Assembly: GCF_002286815.1 (NCBI RefSeq)
Contig: NZ_MUNM01000086.1
Span: forward strand, 1-46,292
Reading direction: 5' to 3'
Source of the DNA: Pseudomonas sp. PICF141
GTDB lineage: Bacteria; Pseudomonadota; Gammaproteobacteria; Pseudomonadales; Pseudomonadaceae
Length of the DNA stretch: 46,292 nucleotides
Position 1 is the stretch's first letter, and the number at the start of each line of letters is the position of its first letter. This document shows positions 8,728 through 16,969 of this stretch, one piece after another. Made by a program: the position numbers and the translations under genes. Below the pieces are notes generated by a model, which saw only the letters and a list, made by a program, of their open reading frames with translations, was not told the origin of the DNA and ran no database searches.

Positions 8728-9780
8728 TTACAGGTCGCCCAGTGCGTCGATCAGTGCCTGATTCTGCTCCGGCGTACCGATGGTAATCCGCAGGAACTGG
8801 GCAATCCGTTCTTGCTTGAAGTGCCGCACGATCACGCCTTGTTCGCGCAACTTCGCCGCCAGCCCTGCCGCATCGTGCTTCGGATGACGGGCAAAAATGA
8901 AGTTTGCCGCCGAGGGCAGCACCTCAAATCCTTTCGCTTGCAGCTGCGCGACCACTTTCTCGCGACTTTCGATGACCAACCGGCAGGTCTTGTCGAAATA
9001 CTCACGATCTTCGAACGCCGCGGCTGCCCCGACAATCGCCAGACGGTCCAGCGGGTAGGAGTTGAAGCTGTTCTTGATCCGCTCCAGCGCCTCGATCAGG
9101 TCCGGATGCCCGACCGCCAGGCCAACCCGCAGGCCTGCCAGTGAACGGGACTTGGACAGGGTCTGAGTCACCAACAGGTTCGGATACCGGTCTACCAGCG
9201 TGATCGCCGTTTCACCACCGAAATCGATGTAAGCCTCATCCACCACGACCACTGAATCCGGGCTGGCCTTGAGCATCTGCTCGACCGCGTCCAGCGCCAA
9301 CAGGCAACCGGTCGGTGCGTTCGGATTCGGAAAAATGATCCCGCCGTTCGGCTTGGCATAATCCGCCGGATTGATCTGGAACTGTTCATCCAGCGGCACC
9401 GCGTCGAATGCGATGCCGTACAAGCCGCAGTAGACCGGGTAGAAGCTGTAGCTGATGTCCGGGAACAACAACGGCTGATCATGTTGCAGCAAACCGTGGA
9501 AAATGTGCGCCAGGACTTCATCGGAACCGTTGCCGAGGAACACTTGATTGCCCTGCACGCCGTAGTACCTGGCGACAGCCTGCTTGAGCAGGTCGCTGTT
9601 CGGGTCCGGGTACAGACGCAGGTTGTCGTTCAGTTCGGTCTGCATCGCGGCCAACGCTTTGGGCGATGGGCCGTATGGGTTTTCGTTGGTGTTGAGCTTC
9701 ACCAGTTTTGCCAGCTTCGGTTGCTCGCCCGGCACGTAAGGCACCAGGTTCTTGACGAAGGGACTCCAGAATTTACTCAT
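8728..9780 (-). CDS. hisC: Histidinol-phosphate aminotransferase
   Basis: HisC is a PLP-dependent enzyme that converts imidazole acetol phosphate and glutamate to L-histidinol phosphate. It is a class I/II aminotransferase of 350 residues with the family motifs LNTNENPYGPSP at the N-terminus, NPNAPTG near 152-158, DEAYIDF near 181-187 and the PLP lysine at about K210 in TLSKSRSLAG. It is the last gene of the ibaG-murA-hisG-hisD-hisC group, with only 2 bp after the hisD stop. Pseudomonads often have a second hisC elsewhere, so it could be annotated hisC1. Confidence 0.95.
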   Translation of the reverse strand: MSKFWSPFVKNLVPYVPGEQPKLAKLVKLNTNENPYGPSPKALAAMQTELNDNLRLYPDPNSDLLKQAVARYYGVQGNQVFLGNGSDEVLAHIFHGLLQHDQPLLFPDISYSFYPVYCGLYGIAFDAVPLDEQFQINPADYAKPNGGIIFPNPNAPTGCLLALDAVEQMLKASPDSVVVVDEAYIDFGGETAITLVDRYPNLLVTQTLSKSRSLAGLRVGLAVGHPDLIEALERIKNSFNSYPLDRLAIVGAAAAFEDREYFDKTCRLVIESREKVVAQLQAKGFEVLPSAANFIFARHPKHDAAGLAAKLREQGVIVRHFKQERIAQFLRITIGTPEQNQALIDALGDL

Positions 9781-9782
9781 GC

Positions 9783-11108
9783 TCAGCTGCCCTTCTTATC
9801 GTCAACGATGCGGTATTCGGCGCTGCGGGCGTGGGCGGTCAACGACTCGCCACGGGCCAGCACGGAAGCGGTTTTGCCCAGTTCGGAGGCACCCTGCTCT
9901 GAGCAGAAGATGATCGACGAACGTTTCTGGAAGTCATAAACACCCAGCGGCGAAGAGAAGCGCGCGGTGCCGGACGTTGGCAGCACGTGGTTCGGGCCAG
10001 CGCAATAATCGCCCAAGGCTTCGGACGTGTGGCGGCCCATGAAGATCGCGCCGGCGTGGCGGATCTGCGGCAACCAGGCCTGCGGGTCGGCAACCGACAA
10101 CTCCAGGTGCTCGGGCGCAATACGGTTGGCCACTTCGATGGCTTGTTCCATGTCACGAACCTTGATCAGCGCACCGCGACCGTTGATCGAGGTTTCGATG
10201 ATTTCAGCGCGCTCCATGGTCGGCAGCAGTTTGGCGATGCTCGCCGCGACCTGGTCGAGGAACTCGGCGTCCGGGCTGACCAGAATTGCCTGGGCGTCTT
10301 CGTCGTGCTCGGCCTGGGAGAACAGGTCCATGGCAATCCAGTCCGGATCGGTCTGGCCGTCACACACCACGAGGATCTCGGAGGGGCCGGCGATCATGTC
10401 GATGCCGACCTGACCGAACACGTGGCGCTTGGCGGTGGCGACATAGATGTTGCCAGGGCCGACAACCTTGTCGACCTTCGGCACGCTTTCGGTGCCGTAA
10501 GCCAGCGCCGCAACGGCCTGGGCGCCGCCGATGGTGAACACCCGGTCAACCCCGGCAATGCAGGCCGCGGCCAGCACCAGCTCGTTGATCTCGCCGCGCG
10601 GTGTCGGCACGACCATGACCACTTCGCTCACGCCGGCAACCTTGGCTGGAATAGCGTTCATCAGTACTGAAGAGGGGTATGACGCTTTGCCGCCCGGCAC
10701 ATACAGACCGGCGCGATCCAGCGGCGTGACCTTCTGGCCCAACACTGTGCCGTCGGCTTCGGTGTAGCTCCAGGAATCCTGCTTTTGCTTTTCGTGGTAG
10801 CTGCGCACGCGAGTCGCGGCCTTTTCCAGGGCTTCACGCTGAGGCGCGGTGATGCGGGTCAGGGCCAGTTCCAGGCGTTCACGCGGCAGAATCAGGTCTG
10901 CCATGGAGTCGACCTGCAGGCCGTCGAACTTCTGGGTGAATTCCACCAGCGCTGCGTCGCCGCGCTCGCGCACCGCCTTGATGATGTCCAGCACCCGCTG
11001 ATTGACCGAGTCGTCAGACACACTTTCCCAGCTCAGCAGATGATCCAGATGATGTGCGAAATCCGGGTCGGCAGCGTTGAGTCGGCGAATTGCAGTCGGT
11101 GCGGTCAT
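9783..11108 (-). CDS. hisD: Histidinol dehydrogenase
   Basis: HisD is a zinc-dependent enzyme that performs the last two oxidations of histidine synthesis, L-histidinol to L-histidine with NAD+. The 441-residue protein shows GPGNIYVATAKR, the catalytic segment DMIAGPSEILV, FSQAEHDEDAQA and the zinc-site stretch TSEALGDYCAGPNHVLPT. It is transcribed with hisG upstream and hisC downstream. The gap to hisG is unusually long (about 124 bp) and contains two strong hairpins. Confidence 0.96.
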   Translation of the reverse strand: MTAPTAIRRLNAADPDFAHHLDHLLSWESVSDDSVNQRVLDIIKAVRERGDAALVEFTQKFDGLQVDSMADLILPRERLELALTRITAPQREALEKAATRVRSYHEKQKQDSWSYTEADGTVLGQKVTPLDRAGLYVPGGKASYPSSVLMNAIPAKVAGVSEVVMVVPTPRGEINELVLAAACIAGVDRVFTIGGAQAVAALAYGTESVPKVDKVVGPGNIYVATAKRHVFGQVGIDMIAGPSEILVVCDGQTDPDWIAMDLFSQAEHDEDAQAILVSPDAEFLDQVAASIAKLLPTMERAEIIETSINGRGALIKVRDMEQAIEVANRIAPEHLELSVADPQAWLPQIRHAGAIFMGRHTSEALGDYCAGPNHVLPTSGTARFSSPLGVYDFQKRSSIIFCSEQGASELGKTASVLARGESLTAHARSAEYRIVDDKKGS

Positions 11109-11115
11109 AGCGAGA

Positions 11116-11225
11116 GCCTCATAGGATTGGCAAAAACTCAGGCGCCCGAAGCTAACATTCGATCCGCTTGGGCACCTGAGAATTCTGGCTATGAGGCGGA
11201 TAGACGGCGCGACTCAAGGTCGCGC
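11116..11225 (-). promoter_or_regulatory. Composite hairpins in the hisG-hisD intergenic region
   Basis: A nested inverted repeat has outer arms gcctcatag (11116-11124) and ctatgaggc (11189-11197). Its inner arms, 11137-11152 and 11166-11180, match with about one bulge and one or two mismatches. A second hairpin, gcgcgac/gtcgcgc (11207-11213, 11219-11225), follows. In the minus-strand transcript they separate hisG from hisD. They may be attenuator, RNase-processing or stabilising structures; no histidine-rich leader peptide was seen. Confidence 0.55.
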
Positions 11226-11232
11226 AGGTAAA

Positions 11233-11868
11233 TCAGCCGCGGTGTCGAGACTCCACTGCCTTGCGCAGGGTGTCGATCAACGCCTGGATACGGGCGTGTT
11301 GCATTTTCATCGAAGCTTTGTTGACGATTAGCCGCGAGCTGATGTCGGCAATGAAATCCTGGGGTTCCAGGCCATTGGCGCGCAGGGTGTTACCGGTGTC
11401 GACCACGTCGATGATCTTGTCTGCAAGACCGATCAGCGGCGCCAACTCCATCGAGCCGTAGAGCTTGATGATGTCGACCTGACGGCCTTGCTCGGCGTAG
11501 TAACGCTTGGCGACGTTGACGAACTTGGTCGCTACCCGCAGACGGCCCTTGGGCTCGACATCACCGACACGGCCGGCGGTCATCAGCTTGCAGAGGGCAA
11601 TTCGCAGGTCCAGAGGCTCGTACAGACCCTGGCCGCCGTATTCCATCAGCACATCTTTACCGGCGACACCGAGGTCCGCGGCACCATGCTCGACGTAGGT
11701 CGGCACATCGGTGGCGCGTACGATCAGCAGGCGCACATCGGCCTGGGTCGTGGGGATGATCAGCTTGCGGCTCTTGTCCGGATTCTCGGTCGGCACGATG
11801 CCCGCTTCAGCCAGAAGCGGCAGGGTGTCGTCAAGGATGCGGCCCTTGGACAGTGCGATAGTCAGCAT
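11233..11868 (-). CDS. hisG: ATP phosphoribosyltransferase catalytic subunit (short form)
   Basis: HisG catalyses the first committed step of histidine synthesis, joining ATP and PRPP. At 211 residues it is the short HisG_S form, which lacks the C-terminal regulatory domain and needs HisZ as partner; HisZ is not in this window. Motifs include the N-terminal ALSKGRILD, ADLGVAGKD and the PRPP-binding DIVDTGNTLRANGL (read here as DVVDTGNTLRANGL). It follows murA by about 128 bp in the same orientation and precedes hisD. Confidence 0.95.
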   Translation of the reverse strand: MLTIALSKGRILDDTLPLLAEAGIVPTENPDKSRKLIIPTTQADVRLLIVRATDVPTYVEHGAADLGVAGKDVLMEYGGQGLYEPLDLRIALCKLMTAGRVGDVEPKGRLRVATKFVNVAKRYYAEQGRQVDIIKLYGSMELAPLIGLADKIIDVVDTGNTLRANGLEPQDFIADISSRLIVNKASMKMQHARIQALIDTLRKAVESRHRG

Positions 11869-11996
11869 GGGAAACGTCAGTCCTTATCAGGCTACTGATG
11901 CCCGGTCGCAAATGGCGCCGGACACACATCGAACCTGAAACAGGCTCGACTTGAAACGAATTCAACGGGCGCGTCCCTGCACCCTTGCAGCAGAAA

Positions 11997-13262
11997 CTAG
12001 CCCGGTACGCGGCGAATCTTCGCGCCGAGCATCTGCAGTTTCTCTTCGATGCACTCGTAACCACGGTCGATGTGGTAGATGCGGTCGATCAGGGTATCGC
12101 CTTCGGCGATCAGCGCCGAGATCACCAGGCTGGCCGAAGCACGCAGGTCGGTGGCCATTACTGGCGCGCCCTTGAGCTTTTCGATACCGGTGACGATGGC
12201 GGTGTTGCCTTCGACCTGAATGTGAGCGCCCATGCGGTGCAGTTCGTAAACGTGCATGAAGCGGTTTTCGAAGATCGTCTCGATCACCGCGCCAGTGCCT
12301 TCGGCAATAGCGTTGAGGGAGATGAACTGCGCCTGCATGTCGGTCGGGAACGCCGGGTATGGAGCGGTCCGCACGTTGACGGCTTTTGGCCGCTTGCCGT
12401 GCATGTTCAGCTCGATCCAGTCTTCGCCGCAGGTGATTTCAGCACCCGATTCGCGAAGCTTTTCCAGAACGGCTTCGAGAATGGTCGGATCAGTGTCCTT
12501 GACCTTCACGCGACCGCCGGTTACCGCTGCCGCCACCAGGTAGGTGCCGGTTTCGATACGGTCTGGCATTACTTTGTAGGTGGTCGGGTGCAGACGCTCG
12601 ACGCCATCAATGGTGATGGTATCGGTGCCGGCACCGGAAACCTTCGCACCCATGGCGTTCAGGAAGTTCGCCAGGTCGACGACTTCAGGCTCGCGAGCGG
12701 CGTTTGCCAGCACGCTGCGGCCCTTGGCCAGAGCGGCAGCCATCATGATGTTCTCGGTACCGGTCACGCTGACGGTATCGAAGAAGAAGTGCGCACCACG
12801 CAGGCCACCTTCAGGAGCCTTGGCCTTGATGTAGCCACCTTCGACGTCGATCACCGCTCCCATGGCTTCGAGGCCACGGATGTGCAAGTCGACCGGACGC
12901 GAACCGATGGCGCAACCGCCAGGCAGTGCGACTTCGGCTTCACCGAAACGGGCAACCATCGGGCCCAGCACCAGGATCGAGGCACGCATGGTTTTCACCA
13001 GCTCGTACGGCGCGACCAGGGTCTTGATGGTGCGCGGGTCGATTTCGACGCTGAGCTTCTCGTCGATCACCGGCTCGATGCCCATGCGACCGAACAGCTC
13101 GATCATGGTCGTGATGTCGTGCAGGTGCGGCAGGTTGGCAACGGTCACCGGGCCATCACACAGCAGGGTTGCAGCCAGGATCGGCAAGGCAGAGTTCTTT
13201 GCCCCGGAGATGCGGATTTCGCCGTCAAGACGAGCACCGCCAGTAATAATCAATTTATCCAT
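11997..13262 (-). CDS. murA: UDP-N-acetylglucosamine 1-carboxyvinyltransferase
   Basis: MurA performs the first committed step of peptidoglycan synthesis, transferring enolpyruvate from PEP to UDP-GlcNAc in the cytoplasm. The 421-residue EPSP-synthase-fold protein has the invariant SGAKNSALP near residue 22 (Lys22) and the catalytic loop PGGCAIGSRPVDLHI with Cys117, the residue attacked by fosfomycin. Its start is 22 bp downstream of the ibaG stop, so the two are probably co-transcribed, as in many proteobacteria. Confidence 0.96.
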   Translation of the reverse strand: MDKLIITGGARLDGEIRISGAKNSALPILAATLLCDGPVTVANLPHLHDITTMIELFGRMGIEPVIDEKLSVEIDPRTIKTLVAPYELVKTMRASILVLGPMVARFGEAEVALPGGCAIGSRPVDLHIRGLEAMGAVIDVEGGYIKAKAPEGGLRGAHFFFDTVSVTGTENIMMAAALAKGRSVLANAAREPEVVDLANFLNAMGAKVSGAGTDTITIDGVERLHPTTYKVMPDRIETGTYLVAAAVTGGRVKVKDTDPTILEAVLEKLRESGAEITCGEDWIELNMHGKRPKAVNVRTAPYPAFPTDMQAQFISLNAIAEGTGAVIETIFENRFMHVYELHRMGAHIQVEGNTAIVTGIEKLKGAPVMATDLRASASLVISALIAEGDTLIDRIYHIDRGYECIEEKLQMLGAKIRRVPG

Positions 13263-13284
13263 AAGAATCTCGACGCCCTTGGGC

Positions 13285-13536
13285 TCAGGTGCGCTCGGCC
13301 CAGGCCGCGCTGCTGAAAAATTTCATAGTGACCGCATGGATGCTGCCATCGGCGATCCATGGGTTCAAATGGGCATAGATCTGCTGCTGACGCTTCACCG
13401 GGCTCAACGCCGCCAGTTCATCGCTAATCACGTTCAGCTGAAAGTTGCAGCCTTCGCCCTCAACTTCCACCTGCACTTGTGACAGAGAAACGGACAGCTT
13501 TTCTTCAAGGAAGCTCTTTACTTCGTTGGCCTGCAT
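13285..13536 (-). CDS. ibaG: BolA-family protein IbaG
   Basis: This 83-residue BolA/IbaG-type protein (start MQANEVKSF at 13536) is of the family that forms [2Fe-2S] complexes with monothiol glutaredoxins. It has the helix-turn of the class II KH-like fold, with SPVKRQQQIYAHLNPWI and the downstream SIHAVTMKFFS containing the conserved C-terminal histidine. Upstream in-frame codons enter a terminator region, so the internal ATG is preferred. The link with murA matches the E. coli arrangement. Confidence 0.9.
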   Translation of the reverse strand: MQANEVKSFLEEKLSVSLSQVQVEVEGEGCNFQLNVISDELAALSPVKRQQQIYAHLNPWIADGSIHAVTMKFFSSAAWAERT

Positions 13537-13583
13537 GCTCAACCTCAATCGGCGCCCTGTGCGCGCGGGTCGGACATCATACA

Positions 13584-13637
13584 AAAAAGCCCCGCGCCTG
13601 CGAACCCCGCATTCACAGGACTCTGACGGGGGGCTTC
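13584..13637 (-). terminator. Terminator of the mla operon
   Basis: In the minus-strand transcript an outer stem, formed between 13630-13637 and 13586-13593, encloses a GC-rich inner region and ends in a run of Ts. It lies 15 bp after mlaB and before ibaG, separating the two transcription units. Confidence 0.7.
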
Positions 13638-13651
13638 TTTATAGATGCGGT

Positions 13652-13957
13652 TCAGGGGTGCGCCAACAGCTCGGTCAATTCGCTGACCTGAGCGATTTCG
13701 CGCATATCGTCGGGCATCGCGCGAATGCTCAGGGCCTTTCCGGCCGCCTGGGCATCGCGCATGAAACACAGCAACAGCGACAAGCCGACACTGCTGGACT
13801 TTTCCACCGCGGAGCAGTCGACCACCAGCGCAGCCGCGTTGCTGGACTTGATCAGCGCCTGCCCCTGCTTGCGCAAGTTGGGGCCCGTACGGTAATTCAG
13901 CACGCCACTGAGCAACAGCTCGCCGGCTTCGCTCATGCGGATGGCCGACTCACTCAT
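13652..13957 (-). CDS. mlaB: STAS-domain protein MlaB
   Basis: MlaB is the 101-residue cytoplasmic STAS-domain subunit of the MlaFEDB complex, which moves phospholipids between inner membrane and the periplasmic carrier MlaC to keep the outer-membrane lipid asymmetry. The sequence carries LVVDCSAVEKSSSVGLSLLLCF, whose DCS...SS...G pattern is typical for STAS domains. The start MSESAIRM at 13957 overlaps the mlaC stop by four bases (ATGA type), indicating translational coupling. It is the last gene of the mlaFEDCB operon. Confidence 0.9.
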   Translation of the reverse strand: MSESAIRMSEAGELLLSGVLNYRTGPNLRKQGQALIKSSNAAALVVDCSAVEKSSSVGLSLLLCFMRDAQAAGKALSIRAMPDDMREIAQVSELTELLAHP

Positions 13958-14607
13958 TGGGTTTGATTCTCGGTGGATTTCTCGGTGACTTCCTTGGCTT
14001 TGGCGACTTCCCCGGCCCAACCATCGATGGTTTTGTCCAGATCGTTGCCATTGCGCTGCATCGCATCAGCGAACTGATCGCGGAACAGCTTGCCAATGTT
14101 GATGCCGTTGATGATCACGTTGCGCAGTTTCCACTCGCCATTGATCTTTTCAAGTGTGTAAGACACAGGATAGATCGCGCCGTTACTGCCTTTGACGGTC
14201 ATGCCAACGCTGGTACGGTCTCCCGATTCTTCCTTGGCAGGATCGACGACGATGCCCTGGTTGTCGTATTCAAGCAAAGCATTGCCATAGAACTGGAACA
14301 GGCCTCTTTTGAAGTTTTCGACGAACCTTTGCATCTGCTCGGGCGTAGCCTTGCGCGAATACTTGACCGTCATGATGCTTTTGGAAATACCTTCGGCATC
14401 CACCACAGGTCCGACGATGGTATTGAGCGCCGTATAAAAGTCTTGTGGGTCCTGCTTGTACTTTTCCTTGTTGGCGGCAAGATCCGCCAACAACCGGTTG
14501 GTGGTGTCTTGCACCAGTTCGTGCGCCGACTGTGCCGCCACGGCGTTAGCCATCAACGGAAAGGCCGCGAGTATCACCAACAGGCCACGTCGCAAGATAG
14601 AGATCAT
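13954..14607 (-). CDS. mlaC: Periplasmic phospholipid-binding protein MlaC
   Basis: MlaC is the soluble periplasmic carrier that shuttles phospholipid between the outer-membrane MlaA complex and the inner-membrane MlaFEDB transporter. The 217-residue protein has a signal peptide (MISILRRGLLVILAAFPL, cut near AVAAQ). It then has the MlaC (Ttg2D) fold, including VKYSRKATPEQMQRFVENF and DGEWKLRNVIINGINIG-type segments (here NGEWKLRNVIINGINIG). In Pseudomonas this operon is also known as ttg2. The C-terminus is extended and charged. Confidence 0.93.
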   Translation of the reverse strand: MISILRRGLLVILAAFPLMANAVAAQSAHELVQDTTNRLLADLAANKEKYKQDPQDFYTALNTIVGPVVDAEGISKSIMTVKYSRKATPEQMQRFVENFKRGLFQFYGNALLEYDNQGIVVDPAKEESGDRTSVGMTVKGSNGAIYPVSYTLEKINGEWKLRNVIINGINIGKLFRDQFADAMQRNGNDLDKTIDGWAGEVAKAKEVTEKSTENQTQ

Positions 14608-14618
14608 TCAAAAGCTCC

Positions 14619-15086
14619 TCATTTAGCGTCTTTGCTAACGGTATTGAGCAGGAATTTACCGATCAGGTCCTCGAGCACCAGCGACGACTGCGTGTCGTGG
14701 ATGGTTCCCCCTTCCTTGAGCAAGGCTTCTTCCCCGCCCACGCTGATACCGATGTATTTCTCACCCAACAGGCCAGCGGTCAGGATAGATGCAGTGGAAT
14801 CGGTCGGCAGATTATCTACGCGCTTTTCCAGTTGCATGGTCACCCGACCGGTGAAGCTGTCGCGGTCCAGATCGATTGCAGTGACTTTGCCGATGGTGAC
14901 ACCGGCCATGGTCACTTTAGCTCTGACCGTCAAACCGGCGATATTGTCGAAATATGCATAAAGTTTATAAGTATCGGTGCTCGCCGTCGGAGCCAGACCG
15001 CTGACCCGCAGCGCAAGCAACAGCAAAGCCAGGATGCCAGCCAGCAAGAAAAGGCCGACACCGATTTCCAGGGTGCGGTTTTGCAT
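14619..15086 (-). CDS. mlaD: MCE-domain protein MlaD
   Basis: MlaD is the inner-membrane-anchored MCE protein that forms a hexameric ring around the lipid path of the Mla transporter. The 155-residue protein has one N-terminal membrane helix (about 7-26) followed by a single MCE domain (about 38-118), including VTMAGVTIGKV and ILTAGLLGEKYIGIS. The short C-terminal part after the MCE domain contributes to the ring pore. Its start meets the mlaE stop at base 15086. Confidence 0.94.
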   Translation of the reverse strand: MQNRTLEIGVGLFLLAGILALLLLALRVSGLAPTASTDTYKLYAYFDNIAGLTVRAKVTMAGVTIGKVTAIDLDRDSFTGRVTMQLEKRVDNLPTDSTASILTAGLLGEKYIGISVGGEEALLKEGGTIHDTQSSLVLEDLIGKFLLNTVSKDAK

Positions 15087-15883
15087 CAGAAATCTCCAAA
15101 CATCAAGGCGGTCAAGATAAAGTCCAGGCCGAGCACAGCCAAAGAGGCATACACCACGGTCTTGGTAGTGGCACGACTGATCCCCTCGGAAGTGGGCTCG
15201 CAGTCATAGCCTTGGAATACGGCGATCCAGGTCACGACGAAGGCAAATACCATGCTTTTGATAATGCCGTTGAGCACATCGTCGACAAACGTCACGCTGT
15301 TTTGCATGTTCGACCAGTAGGAGCCTTCATAAACCCCCAGCCAGTCGACGGCCACCCACGAACCGCCCCAGATACCCACCACGCTGAAAATCGTCGTCAG
15401 CACCGGCAAGGAAATGAAGCCGGCCCACAGACGCGGAGCAATGATGTACTTGAGCGGGTCGACCCCGATCATTTCCAGGCTGGACAATTGCTCGGTGGAC
15501 TTCATGTTGCCGATTTCGGCGGTCAGCGCCGAACCTGCGCGCCCGGCGAACAGCAAGGCGGTGACTACCGGCCCCAGTTCACGCAGCAGCGTCAACGCAA
15601 CCATCTGCCCGACGGCCTGTTCCGAACCGTAGCTGGACAGAATATTGAACCCCTGCAGGGCCAGCACCATGCCGATGAACACCCCGGAGACCACGATGAT
15701 CACCAGGGACATCACGCCCACCGAATGCAGTTGCTTGACCAGCAAGCCAAAACCGCCGCCGATGCCGCCACGACCGAGCAAGGCATGGAACAGGAACAAC
15801 GCCGAACGCCCAAACACCGCCATCACGTCGATGCCGGCATAGCCGAAACGGCGCACCCTTTCTATTAGTGTGATTTTGCGCAT
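15086..15883 (-). CDS. mlaE: Phospholipid ABC transporter permease MlaE
   Basis: MlaE is the membrane permease of the Mla phospholipid transporter; two copies sit under the MlaD ring and are energised by MlaF. The 265-residue protein has about five hydrophobic segments and the family motifs FIGMVLALQGF, LRELGPVVTALLFAGRAGSA and EIGNMKSTEQ. The ATG at 15883 is taken as the start (MRKITLIERV); the codon at 15886 is TTG and lies within the mlaF stop region. The start overlaps the mlaF stop by one base. Confidence 0.94.
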   Translation of the reverse strand: MRKITLIERVRRFGYAGIDVMAVFGRSALFLFHALLGRGGIGGGFGLLVKQLHSVGVMSLVIIVVSGVFIGMVLALQGFNILSSYGSEQAVGQMVALTLLRELGPVVTALLFAGRAGSALTAEIGNMKSTEQLSSLEMIGVDPLKYIIAPRLWAGFISLPVLTTIFSVVGIWGGSWVAVDWLGVYEGSYWSNMQNSVTFVDDVLNGIIKSMVFAFVVTWIAVFQGYDCEPTSEGISRATTKTVVYASLAVLGLDFILTALMFGDF

Positions 15884-16692
15884 CAACGCTTCCCCAGAAG
15901 ATCTGCGCGGTAATCCGGCGCTGGAAAGTGGTATGCGACCGGGCCGTCGGGTTCGCCAGTCAAAAATTGACGAACACGTGGCTCATCGGATTTCATCAGA
16001 TCCTTGGGCGAGCCTTGACCCAACACCTGCCCGTCGCCCACCACGATAAGGTGGTCGGCGATGCTCGCGGTCTCGGCCAGGTCGTGGGAGACCACGATAC
16101 TGGTGATGTTCAGGGCATCGTTGAGCAGGCGGATCAGGCGCACCAGCACGCCCATGGCGATCGGGTCCTGGCCGACGAAGGGCTCGTCGTACATAAGAAT
16201 TCGCGGATCGAGCGCAATTGCCCGGGCCAAGGCGACGCGACGTTTCATGCCGCCGGACAATTCGTCAGGCATCAGGTCGATGGCGCCACGCAAGCCAACA
16301 GCCTGCAATTTGAGCAGGACAATGTCGCGGATCATTTCTTCAGGCAGCGCTGTATGAACACGCAGCGGAAAGGCGACGTTCTCGAACACATCAAGGTCGG
16401 TAAACAATGCACCGCTCTGAAACAGCACACCCATGTGCTTGCGCGCATCGAACAGATCGTTGCGCGACAGTGTTGGCAGGTTCTGCCCATTGACCCAGAC
16501 TTCGCCGCTGGTGGGGCGCAATTGCGCGCCTATCAGCCGCAACAGCGTGGTCTTGCCACACCCGGAAGGTCCCATGATACCGGTGACCTTGCCGCGCGGG
16601 ATGCGGATATCGACGTTATTGAAAATGCTGCGCGTACCGCGCTTGAAGGTCAGTCCCTTCAGCTCGACCGCGTAGGCGTTATCGGCACTCAT
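15883..16692 (-). CDS. mlaF: Phospholipid ABC transporter ATP-binding protein MlaF
   Basis: MlaF is the ATPase of the Mla transporter. The 269-residue protein has Walker A GPSGCGKT (41-48), signature LSGGMKRRVALARA, and Walker B ILMYDEPFVGQDP followed by the H-loop SHDLAE. The C-terminal extension (AYHFPAPDYRADLLGK) is typical of the family and contacts the neighbouring subunit. It is the first gene of mlaFEDCB and is divergent from kdsD across a 277-bp gap. Confidence 0.95.
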   Translation of the reverse strand: MSADNAYAVELKGLTFKRGTRSIFNNVDIRIPRGKVTGIMGPSGCGKTTLLRLIGAQLRPTSGEVWVNGQNLPTLSRNDLFDARKHMGVLFQSGALFTDLDVFENVAFPLRVHTALPEEMIRDIVLLKLQAVGLRGAIDLMPDELSGGMKRRVALARAIALDPRILMYDEPFVGQDPIAMGVLVRLIRLLNDALNITSIVVSHDLAETASIADHLIVVGDGQVLGQGSPKDLMKSDEPRVRQFLTGEPDGPVAYHFPAPDYRADLLGKR

Positions 16693-16929
16693 CTAAACTC
16701 CTTGCGATGCAGCCTCTCACTCGGACGCCTGGCTTTCTGGCGAAAGCACATACCTTCCCGGGCAGGCCGAACTGGCGGCGAACTATATCACTGCAAAGCT
16801 CAAGCGCCCAAGGCCCAAGCCGGGCATGTTCAGCAACAAGATCGCCTGAAATCATCTATTTAAAGAGGATTCGGTAACAAGGAATGACAAACCGCGACGA
16901 ACTAGCGTGAGGGTTTTGATCATTACCGT

Positions 16930-16935
16930 TATAAT
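16930..16935 (+). promoter_or_regulatory. Candidate -10 element for the kdsD-lptB operon
   Basis: A TATAAT hexamer lies 35 bp upstream of the kdsD start in the gap divergent from mlaF. A good -35 at 17 bp was not seen. The ORF reading through this element to 16907 is therefore unlikely to be translated. Confidence 0.45.
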
Positions 16936-16969
16936 CGCCGCCTTTTCATCAGGCTATTTGATTTCCGAC

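Noticed and set aside
16883..16910. Tiny open frame MTNRDELA upstream of kdsD as a leader peptide
   Set aside because: It has eight codons, no proper ribosome-site spacing and no link to a hairpin. It is most likely chance.
16907..16969. Longer KdsD start adding a hydrophobic N-terminus
   Set aside because: It would cover the TATAAT element, and known KdsD proteins start at the MNQSSDL-like position.
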